Below are positions 1-6,422 of a stretch of 30,349 bases of DNA, one piece after another. The translations under genes were made by a program, and so were the position numbers. Position 1 is the stretch's first letter, and the number at the start of each line of letters is the position of its first letter. The notes beneath the pieces were generated by a model. It saw only the letters and a program-made list of their open reading frames with translations, ran no database searches and had not been told where the DNA came from. This DNA is from a bacterium UBP14_UBA6098 (GTDB lineage: Bacteria > UBP14 > UBA6098): the NCBI GenBank assembly GCA_002428525.1, contig DIWU01000009.1, positions 1 to 30,349 on the forward strand, written 5' to 3'.

Positions 1-142
1 GCGTGGCCCGCTATTTTTGTCGAGGGAGATTTTCATAGGAGGCGGCGAGAGCCGCCTTTATTTTTTTAAAGTAAATAGCGGTGCGTGGCCCGCTATTTTT
101 GTCGAGGGAGGTTTTCATAGGAGGCGGCGAGAGCCGCCTTTA
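1..142. repeat. Tandem direct repeat, two copies of about 60 bp with an 82-bp period
   Basis: Bases 1-60 and 83-142 are nearly identical; the only difference I see is one A/G change (base 29 against base 111). Each copy ends in a perfect 6-bp hairpin, GGCGGC-GAGA-GCCGCC (41-56 and 123-138). In copy 1 the hairpin is followed by a T-rich tract, so it resembles a plus-strand intrinsic terminator. The linker also forms an 8-bp inverted repeat, AAATAGCG/CGCTATTT (73-80 and 91-98), that spans the copy boundary. No coding sequence is supported here. The repeat may continue upstream of the window, so the copy number is unknown. Confidence 0.8.
40..66 (+). terminator. Terminator-like hairpin in repeat copy 1
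   Basis: Stem AGGCGGC/GCCGCCT with a GAGA loop, followed by TTATTTTTTT. It would end a plus-strand transcript entering from outside the window. The second copy (122-139) has the same stem but a poorer T tract. Confidence 0.5.
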
Positions 143-149
143 TATAAAT

Positions 150-177
150 AAAAAAAGGCGACCCGAAGGCCGCCTTT
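150..177 (-). terminator. Intrinsic terminator of the surface-protein operon
   Basis: Read on the minus strand, AAAGGCG (177-171) pairs with CGCCTTT (160-154) and is followed by a T-rich run (to about 147). It lies about 20 bases beyond the stop codon of the gene ending at 198, the normal place for a factor-independent terminator. Confidence 0.75.
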
Positions 178-197
178 CGTGTTTTATAGATTTTTTT

Positions 198-3100
198 CTA
201 CTTGAGAAGCACCGCGCGTTGAATCTTCTCCTCGCCCTCGAAAGCGGCTTTGATGAAATAGATACCGCTGGGACTGGCGTTGCCGTCCCAAGACAGGGAG
301 TGATTTGCCGAGGGGACAATGCCGTCGATAACTGTGGCCACTTTGCGTCCGGCGATATCGAAGACCTCGACCGAGAGCCTGCCCTCGGCGGGGGTTTGAA
401 TCTCGATAGCCGCTACCGGGTTGAAGGGGTTCGGCCTGATCGGCTCGAGGCTGAAGATAGCCGGAGTCATCGAAGCGGTGAGGATAACCTTTTGGCCGGC
501 GCCGTCGCGAAGGTCGGCCTCGACGAGGCGGAAGGTGTTTTCGCCCTTGAACTCGATGCGCGCCATCTCGAGGTCGCCGTAAAGTTCGGCGTTGCCGCCG
601 AAGTCGGCGAGTTTTGCGGCAGAGAACTCGATGATTCCGTCCTCGCGAGAGACAAAGCCCGTCGAAAGCTCGCCGAGCTCCGCCGAGATTATTGTGGTTC
701 TCGCGGGGTCGAACTCGAGGACAAGGTGTGCCATCCCGACCGGAGGAAGGCCCTCGCCGGAAACTATCAGCGAATTGGCGGTAATCGCGAGCGCGATCTC
801 GCCGAAGTTCGGGCCGGTCTTGTAATGGCCGAGCACCGCGCTGTGATACCAGTTCCACATCCGGCTGAAGACGAAGAGGTCCTCGAAGTTCACGACGCCG
901 TCGGGCGTGGACGAGATTCGCGGCGCCAATCCGCTCCCGGGGCCGACATCGCCGGCGGCTGTGTTCGCGGGTTGCCAGTAGCCGCCCAAGAGCACGAAGT
1001 CGCGCGTGTCGATATCGCCGTCGCAGTCGAAATCGCAGAGCATGCAATCGGTGGTGTCGCCCGGTGTGCCGCCGCCGGTGCCGCTGAGATAGCGGATATA
1101 GGCAGTTGTGTCAACGGCGGTCGGGATGTCCTCGAAATCGGGGTTTCTGACCTCGACCTCGGTGAATTGGAGCGAGCTGGTCGGGTCCTGAGCGAGGGTG
1201 GTAAAATATAGCGAGGCGACTGTGCCGGTGCCGTTGACACCGGTCATACTGCCGTTTCGGGTGATCGAGGCATCGACAAAGCCGGTGCTGTTTGTGATTA
1301 TTCTGAGCGGTGAAAGTGCGCTACGGCCGAGAAGTTCGCCGACGACTGTCGAATCGAGGCGAACCTTTGTCGGGTCGAAACTTGCGGTGAAATGGACATC
1401 GAACAGATCGACCATAACGGCGGCCTTGACATCGACGCGGAAGTTATAGCCCTCGCGGGTGAAGGTGGTTTCCGGGTCGAAATAGAAGCCCGAGCTTGAG
1501 GGGGCGTAATAACCATCGAAGTCGTTGTCGCTGAGGGTGGAGTCCGAGACGGTCAACGACACCATAACCTCGACCTCGTGCCAAGAGCCGTCGGGATTGG
1601 GGTCGGGCGATTGGTAGGTTATGGAATAGTGGCCGAGATCGCTATTCATATAGCTGTCGAGGCTGTCCATAATCGTGTTCAGTATCTCGATATTCACGAA
1701 CACACCCGAGGTGCTGTCGGCGAGCATACGCATTTCGGCGTCTTCCGGCCCCATAATGATCGGGCTGATTCCGAGGCCTCTAAGATAGCCGACAGTGCCC
1801 ATTGTCGTGTAGCCGCCGCCCTGCTGGTATGGCCTCGCGGAGATATAGATCATCACCTTTTGCGAGCCCTCAGTCCATGAGAGGTCGGACAAGCGCGAGA
1901 TGGCCTGTAGGCCGGAGGTTTGCGCCGGGTTGTCGGTGGTTGTTTGGAGAACCGTTGTCCCCCATCCGCGTATTTCACCGATATCGGAAGAAAAATCGTT
2001 TATAGATTTGACCTCGTCGGTGAAGGCGATCAGGGCTACCTTGAAGTCCCTCTCGACCATCTCGGTGATGCTCGCGACGAACTCCATCATCATCATCTTG
2101 AGGCTGTCGTGAGGGGCCATATAGCTCGATACATCGATGAGCGTGACGACATCGACAGGGCCGGTTTCGTCCTCATCGTCATCGTCTTTGGACTTCGCGC
2201 TCTCGATATAGGGGATATAGGTCATCTGGAAATCGGTGATCTCGGAGCCGTCCTCCCACACGCGGAAGTTAGAGGCGGTAAGCCCGGGGACGGTTATAAG
2301 GGGGTTTGTGATCGAATCGACGACGGTCATCACGACATTGACGAAGGGGTAGTTCCCGATTGTCGATGAGATGATCTTCAGTGTCAGGTTGCGGACATCG
2401 GAGGCCAACTCCGGCAGTGTGATATTGCGGTTGATCGAGTTCGAGTATCCGCCGCCGTTCGCCGAGACGGTGTATTGAAGTGTGGTCTCTGATGATTGGT
2501 TGGCCGCGACAACGTTCCAAGAGACGCTTCCGGTCTGGGAGGCGCCGAGATTCTCGGGCGAGACTGCCTTGGTCGCGGTTTCGCCGGAGGCAAGCGAAAG
2601 CCCCGCGGGCAGTGTGATTGTCGCGGTGACGCCGTTGACCGTTGAGGTAGTTGTGTTTGTGACGAGGCAGTTGACCGAGAAGGGGTTCGGCGAATAGCTA
2701 CTCGCGGTCGAATCGACCGAAAGTGCCAAGGGCGCTGTGATATTCAGCGCAAGCTCGCCGACAGCGACGCTTCCCGCGCCGATACCGTAAAGGGTGGCGA
2801 CCCTTCTGACTCCGCCGTTGGAAATACTCGTCGGGTTCCACCAAAGCAGAACCGCGGAGTCGCCATAGCCGGAGCTTCCGCTGGTGTGATCCCAAGTGAC
2901 ATCATTGTAAGTGCCCCAAGGGCCGAGGCAGAACCTATCCGGCATAACGGCAGAGCCGCCGATGAGTGTTCCCTGCCCGACGAGAAGCGACTCCGCTTGA
3001 GTCGGCGAGGACTGGAACGCTTGCCAGTATTGGGGGATATTCGGAATCGAGAAGTCTTGCTCGATTGCGGCATAACCCGAAGAGGTCGAGATCGGGGCGG

Positions 3101-3569
3101 CGTCGTTGTAGTGGATCTTCGTGTCCATCTCGAGCAGAATGCCGACATTCTTCGTCGAGCCGGAGCGGTTCGTAATAAAGTATTCGATCAGCATTGTGTC
3201 GTCGTTGCCGGTCGAAGCACCCTCGACAATGGTAAGTTTCTGCGTAATGTCAACCTCGGCATAGGTCCATGTCATCACGAGAGAGTTGCCCTCGACATGG
3301 AGGGTGTCGGTGATTACGCCGGTATAATTTCCGTATTGAACGCTGAGGGTGTCAAAGCGAACATAGGTGTGGCTTGTTGAGCCCTCTTGTGGGAAGCCGA
3401 AGAGAAGATTCTTTCCGTCGGCGGTTCCAAGTGTAAAAAGGCCGTTGGTGCCGCAGGCGATTTTTATAAAGGAGTTCCTGAGGGTATCTGTTGCGGCGAA
3501 GGGCTCGGCGATCTTCGCCATGGACACTGCGCAAAGCGTTAGCAGTAATAATATGATGTATTTTTTCAT
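198..3569 (-). CDS. Secreted multidomain surface protein: VWA, cohesin-like, dockerin-like and type IX sorting domains
   Basis: 1123 residues. Residues 1-18 are a Sec signal peptide (charged MKKY, hydrophobic core, cut after SMA). Residues 19-275 are an unrecognised beta-rich region, and 280-388 resemble a NEW3/CARDB-type Ig-like domain. After an acidic linker (DDDDEDE, about 461-467) comes a von Willebrand A-like domain (473-650) whose metal site is degenerate: DVSSY in place of DxSxS, and SARP where a TDG is expected. Residues 705-815 look cohesin-like. Residues 843-905 hold two dockerin-like Ca-binding loops: a good first one (DFDCDGDIDTRD) and a weaker second one (PDGVVNFED). A second cohesin-like stretch spans 925-1010. 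The end (1044-1123: RPNPFNP, GRKVATV, SGIYFIKA) matches type IX secretion sorting domains. The start has CAGGAG 7 bases upstream and lies 12 bases after the lipoprotein gene, so the two form an operon. It probably acts at the cell surface; the ligand is unknown. Confidence 0.85.
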   Translation of the reverse strand: MKKYIILLLLTLCAVSMAKIAEPFAATDTLRNSFIKIACGTNGLFTLGTADGKNLLFGFPQEGSTSHTYVRFDTLSVQYGNYTGVITDTLHVEGNSLVMTWTYAEVDITQKLTIVEGASTGNDDTMLIEYFITNRSGSTKNVGILLEMDTKIHYNDAAPISTSSGYAAIEQDFSIPNIPQYWQAFQSSPTQAESLLVGQGTLIGGSAVMPDRFCLGPWGTYNDVTWDHTSGSSGYGDSAVLLWWNPTSISNGGVRRVATLYGIGAGSVAVGELALNITAPLALSVDSTASSYSPNPFSVNCLVTNTTTSTVNGVTATITLPAGLSLASGETATKAVSPENLGASQTGSVSWNVVAANQSSETTLQYTVSANGGGYSNSINRNITLPELASDVRNLTLKIISSTIGNYPFVNVVMTVVDSITNPLITVPGLTASNFRVWEDGSEITDFQMTYIPYIESAKSKDDDDEDETGPVDVVTLIDVSSYMAPHDSLKMMMMEFVASITEMVERDFKVALIAFTDEVKSINDFSSDIGEIRGWGTTVLQTTTDNPAQTSGLQAISRLSDLSWTEGSQKVMIYISARPYQQGGGYTTMGTVGYLRGLGISPIIMGPEDAEMRMLADSTSGVFVNIEILNTIMDSLDSYMNSDLGHYSITYQSPDPNPDGSWHEVEVMVSLTVSDSTLSDNDFDGYYAPSSSGFYFDPETTFTREGYNFRVDVKAAVMVDLFDVHFTASFDPTKVRLDSTVVGELLGRSALSPLRIITNSTGFVDASITRNGSMTGVNGTGTVASLYFTTLAQDPTSSLQFTEVEVRNPDFEDIPTAVDTTAYIRYLSGTGGGTPGDTTDCMLCDFDCDGDIDTRDFVLLGGYWQPANTAAGDVGPGSGLAPRISSTPDGVVNFEDLFVFSRMWNWYHSAVLGHYKTGPNFGEIALAITANSLIVSGEGLPPVGMAHLVLEFDPARTTIISAELGELSTGFVSREDGIIEFSAAKLADFGGNAELYGDLEMARIEFKGENTFRLVEADLRDGAGQKVILTASMTPAIFSLEPIRPNPFNPVAAIEIQTPAEGRLSVEVFDIAGRKVATVIDGIVPSANHSLSWDGNASPSGIYFIKAAFEGEEKIQRAVLLK

Positions 3570-3581
3570 TATTAACTCCTG

Positions 3582-4142
3582 TTATTTAGAGTTCGTCACG
3601 GACCAGCTGTGGTTTGCGGTCGCGATGCCGGTCCAGAGTTCGCCGTTGGCCTTGAAAACACCGAGGTCGCTGTCGGTCGAGTTGTCTATCGATATCGAGA
3701 GGGTGGCGTTGCCCGCCGATTTCGCGCGGACGCGGATACTTAGGACGGAATGGTAGGCATCCTCCTCGTCGCCGACCGCATTTGTTGTGGGGAATATCGC
3801 GAGGACGACCTTGGCATAGCCGGCCTCGTTGAAGGTGTTAAGGGCCATCTGCTGAATAGTTCCGCCGCCGGAGGCGAGCCAGCTGTCGTCGCGTGTGAGG
3901 CTGACTATCTCGAGTTTATAGGGGTCGTAATTGAGCTTGAAGCCGAGGCCGGCGACCTCGGGGACTGCCTTGATTTTGACCTGAGCCTCGACTACCTCGC
4001 CGACAAGCATAGCGTTGCCGGATGAAATGACCGCAATAGTCGGAACGACCTCGTCTTCGGGGTCGCTTCCGCAGTCGCAACTTGCGGTGAGAAGCAACAG
4101 CATTGCGGCTGTCGCGGCAAGACAGATAATAAACCTCTTCAT
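3582..4142 (-). CDS. Cohesin-like domain lipoprotein
   Basis: 186 residues when started at the ATG at 4142, which has GGAGG 5 bases upstream; an in-frame start 15 codons earlier has no such site. The N-terminus is a lipoprotein signal (MKRF, hydrophobic stretch, LTASC with Cys22 as the likely lipidated residue). The rest (about 35-175) has the cohesin-type pattern seen in bacterial surface proteins: V.V.IKA...V.GLGFKLNYDPYKLEIV, then VLSIRVRAKSAGNATLSI. It is the first gene of a two-gene operon with the downstream dockerin-bearing protein, so an anchored cohesin partner is an attractive inference. Pairing of the two has not been shown, and the cohesin assignment rests on pattern only. Confidence 0.7.
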   Translation of the reverse strand: MKRFIICLAATAAMLLLLTASCDCGSDPEDEVVPTIAVISSGNAMLVGEVVEAQVKIKAVPEVAGLGFKLNYDPYKLEIVSLTRDDSWLASGGGTIQQMALNTFNEAGYAKVVLAIFPTTNAVGDEEDAYHSVLSIRVRAKSAGNATLSISIDNSTDSDLGVFKANGELWTGIATANHSWSVTNSK

Positions 4143-4176
4143 GGATACCTCCGGTGAAAAATGAACGATTTGGAAG

Positions 4177-4205
4177 ATTATACGCATTTATCGATGCTTT
4201 TAAAA
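4177..4205 (-). promoter_or_regulatory. Sigma70-type promoter of the lipoprotein/surface-protein operon
   Basis: On the minus strand a consensus -10, TATAAT (4182-4177), sits about 35 bases before the ATG at 4142. The -35 (TTTTAA, 4205-4200, spacer 17) is weak. This predicts a leader of roughly 28 bases that carries the GGAGG site. Confidence 0.55.
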
Positions 4206-4367
4206 GTTTTATTTACCGGATTGTTCAGCGGGGAGAGGCGGAGGTTAAAGCTTAACATGTTGAGATATATGGCGTTAGAAATAACGAATGCGAGGTTTTG
4301 TATTATTGAGAATATATAAAACTTTAAGCGCAGGGTTAATACGACTTTTTTATTTTGAGAAAAAAGC

Positions 4368-4396
4368 TTGCAATTGGACGATTTTAGTTATAAATT
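4368..4396 (+). promoter_or_regulatory. Promoter of tRNA-Lys
   Basis: TTGCAA (4368-4373), a 17-base spacer, then TAAATT (4391-4396). Predicted initiation is near 4403, just ahead of the mature tRNA 5' end at 4414. Confidence 0.6.
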
Positions 4397-4413
4397 TGCG
4401 AAAGATTGAATAT

Positions 4414-4486
4414 ACCCCATTAGCTCAGTCGGTAGAGCAACTGACTCTTAATCAGTGGGCCGGAGGTTCGAGTCCTCCATGGGGTA
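4414..4486 (+). tRNA. tRNA-Lys(CUU)
   Basis: Full cloverleaf: acceptor ACCCCAT/ATGGGGT, D stem GCTC/GAGC, anticodon stem ACTGA/TCAGT with loop CTCTTAA (anticodon CTT, 4447-4449), T arm GGAGG-TTCGAGT-CCTCC and discriminator A. No 3' CCA is encoded, so it must be added after transcription. A TATATTTTTTATT tract follows directly and may help termination. Confidence 0.95.
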
Positions 4487-4508
4487 TATTTTTTATTGCC
4501 CTCCGGGC

Positions 4509-4536
4509 TTGAAGTTCGGGCGCAATTAGTTATATT
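4509..4536 (+). promoter_or_regulatory. Possible tmRNA promoter
   Basis: TTGAAG (4509-4514), a 16-base spacer, then TATATT (4531-4536). A transcript from here would carry about 70 bases of 5' leader to be removed by RNase P before the mature tmRNA end at 4612. Confidence 0.4.
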
Positions 4537-4611
4537 ATATATGGTTATTTGAAAAGCGAATATATTCGATGGACTTCGGCGAGCGACCGACGAGATTTTG
4601 CCATTCTTTTT

Positions 4612-4973
<362 letters not shown>

Positions 4974-5103
4974 TTCTTCAGTATTTGCCGGCTCATCGAA
5001 TATCTCGCTCTCGAGGTTGTGCCGGTTTTGGAATGAAATTTGCGCTAAGAATTTTAAGTCGAGTTTATCGAATCGTTAATGTTTCGAGGGGAAATGATTT
5101 AAG

Positions 5104-5131
5104 TTGACATGCGGAGAGCTGTCGATATATT
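5104..5131 (+). promoter_or_regulatory. Strong promoter directly abutting the glycosyltransferase start
   Basis: A perfect -35, TTGACA (5104-5109), a 16-base spacer and -10 TATATT (5126-5131). Initiation about 7 bases after the -10 would fall at about 5138, two bases before the ATG at 5140. No Shine-Dalgarno sequence lies between them. Confidence 0.65.
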
Positions 5132-5139
5132 AAGCGTCT

Positions 5140-6231
5140 ATGTCCGATGAAAAACCACAATTAGAGGCGCCGGAAGCGCTCTGCGATTCAGAACCTCACG
5201 GTTGTCGCAGGCCGCTGGTTTCGGTTATTATTCCGATCCGCAACGAGGAGAAATACCTCGGAAAATGCCTCGAGTCTATAGGCAGACAGACCTATCCGCA
5301 CGAGCTGATCGAGGTTCTCATCGTTGACGGCCTCTCCTCGGACAATTCGATCCCTATAGCCCGTGCCTTCGCTGAAACGACGAAGGTTCGGATTCGTATT
5401 CTCGAAAATCCCAAGGGGAACACGCCCTGCGGCCTTAACACGGGCTACAAAAATGCCGGCGGCGATGTTTTAATTCATTTTATCGGCCATGCGATGATGT
5501 CCGAGGATTTTATCGAGAAGGAGATCGAGTATCTCGAATCGACCGGCGCCGATGCCGTCGGAGGGCTTATTATTAGCGCTTGCGCCGACGAGAAAACAGT
5601 GCCTCAGGGAATCGGTTACGCCCTGAACAGTCTTTTCGGGCTCGGCGGAGTCACCGCAAGAACCGGCAACAAACCGCGATATATAGACAATCCAAGCTTC
5701 GCCGGCTATCGCAGGGAGCTTTTCGACAAGTTCGGATATATTGACGAGAGGCTTACCCGCAATCAGGATTACGAGTTCAATCAGAGGATTACGGCCGGCG
5801 GCGCGAAGATATTCTTCTCCCCCGAAATTAAAAGCCTTTATTTCAACAGGCCGACCTACGCCAGCCTCTGGAAGGAATACTTCAAGGCCGCCAAATGGCG
5901 AACCTTCATGATCGGCCGGTTCGTGAACGCAGTTCGCAAGCGCCATCTCGTGCCGCCGCTGTTCATCATCTCGATTTTGCTCCTCGGAGTTATCGGGGTT
6001 TTCTACGCTCCGGCCCTGTATATCCTCCTCGGTATGCTCGGAATTTACTCGGTTGTCGCGGTCGTCTCCGCGCTCGGTATCGCCTTTAAATACGGATTCA
6101 AATATGTTCCGGCCGTGCTTCTTAGCTATCTTGTCATTCATTTCGGCTACGGCCTCGGATTCGCATGGGGGATTATATACTTCTGGATCTTCGGCAAAGC
6201 CAGAAGGATACATATCGCCGAAATCCAGTAA
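5140..6231 (+). CDS. Family 2 glycosyltransferase with C-terminal membrane segments (ExoA-like)
   Basis: 363 residues. The GT-A fold starts at about residue 26 (VSVIIPIRNEEKYLGKCLES). The nucleotide-binding DG is in IVDGLSSDNS (63-70). FAGYRRELF (about 187-196) and NQDYEFNQR (about 207-215) give the acceptor/base region, and KAAKWR follows. Residues about 268-350 contain two to three hydrophobic segments, so it sits in the inner membrane with its catalytic domain in the cytoplasm. The family adds sugars in exopolysaccharide or lipid-linked glycan assembly; donor and acceptor are not identifiable. Oddity: the family's metal-binding D-x-H appears as I-G-H (115-117). It is a single-gene unit with its own promoter and terminator. 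The ATG at 5140 is the only upstream candidate that includes the whole domain. Confidence 0.85.
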   Translation: MSDEKPQLEAPEALCDSEPHGCRRPLVSVIIPIRNEEKYLGKCLESIGRQTYPHELIEVLIVDGLSSDNSIPIARAFAETTKVRIRILENPKGNTPCGLNTGYKNAGGDVLIHFIGHAMMSEDFIEKEIEYLESTGADAVGGLIISACADEKTVPQGIGYALNSLFGLGGVTARTGNKPRYIDNPSFAGYRRELFDKFGYIDERLTRNQDYEFNQRITAGGAKIFFSPEIKSLYFNRPTYASLWKEYFKAAKWRTFMIGRFVNAVRKRHLVPPLFIISILLLGVIGVFYAPALYILLGMLGIYSVVAVVSALGIAFKYGFKYVPAVLLSYLVIHFGYGLGFAWGIIYFWIFGKARRIHIAEIQ

Positions 6232-6259
6232 CCTCCGCCAAAGCTATACCCCATTATGA

Positions 6260-6287
6260 AACCTCCCGCACTTCGGGAGGTTTTTTT
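6260..6287 (+). terminator. Terminator of the family 2 glycosyltransferase gene
   Basis: Nine-bp perfect stem AACCTCCCG (6260-6268)/CGGGAGGTT (6274-6282) with a 5-base loop, followed by a run of seven T (6281-6287). It begins 29 bases after the stop codon. Confidence 0.9.
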
Positions 6288-6320
6288 ATTATCCTAAGTT
6301 GCCCTGTTAACATAAAGCCC

Positions 6321-6349
6321 GGCGCCGAAGGCGCCCGACGCCCCGCGGG
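6321..6349. repeat. GC-rich palindromic fragment sharing 13 bases with the cloverleaf element
   Basis: GGCGCC-GAA-GGCGCC (6321-6335) is a perfect hairpin. The overlapping bases 6333-6345 (GCCCGACGCCCCG) are the exact reverse complement of 16816-16828, which form one side of the cloverleaf element near 16.8 kb. It lies between two convergent terminators and is not coding. Confidence 0.45.
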
Positions 6350-6357
6350 TTGAATAT

Positions 6358-6387
6358 AAATAAAAAGGCCGGTTCGAGGCCGGCCTT
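6358..6387 (-). terminator. Terminator of the RND efflux operon
   Basis: Minus-strand stem AAGGCCGG (6387-6380)/CCGGCCTT (6372-6365) with a 7-base loop, followed by a T-rich tail. It starts 35 bases after the stop codon at 6423. Confidence 0.88.
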
Positions 6388-6422
6388 GGGGGGAGCTAAA
6401 CCCTGTTAATTTATTGGTTATA

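Noticed and set aside
1..142. CRISPR array
   Set aside because: There are only two units, no short uniform spacers and no cas genes in the window.
81..1211. 376-codon plus-strand open frame opposite the surface-protein gene
   Set aside because: It is antisense to a gene with a signal peptide, domain motifs and sorting signal. Its own sequence is charged low-complexity Glu/Arg/Ala text with no domain, as expected for the complement of GC-rich codons.
4288..4512. 74-codon plus-strand open frame running through tRNA-Lys
   Set aside because: It reads straight through the tRNA and its promoter and has no ribosome site.
5470..6213. 247-codon minus-strand open frame opposite the family 2 glycosyltransferase
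   Set aside because: It is antisense to a recognised enzyme, has no domain and no ribosome site.
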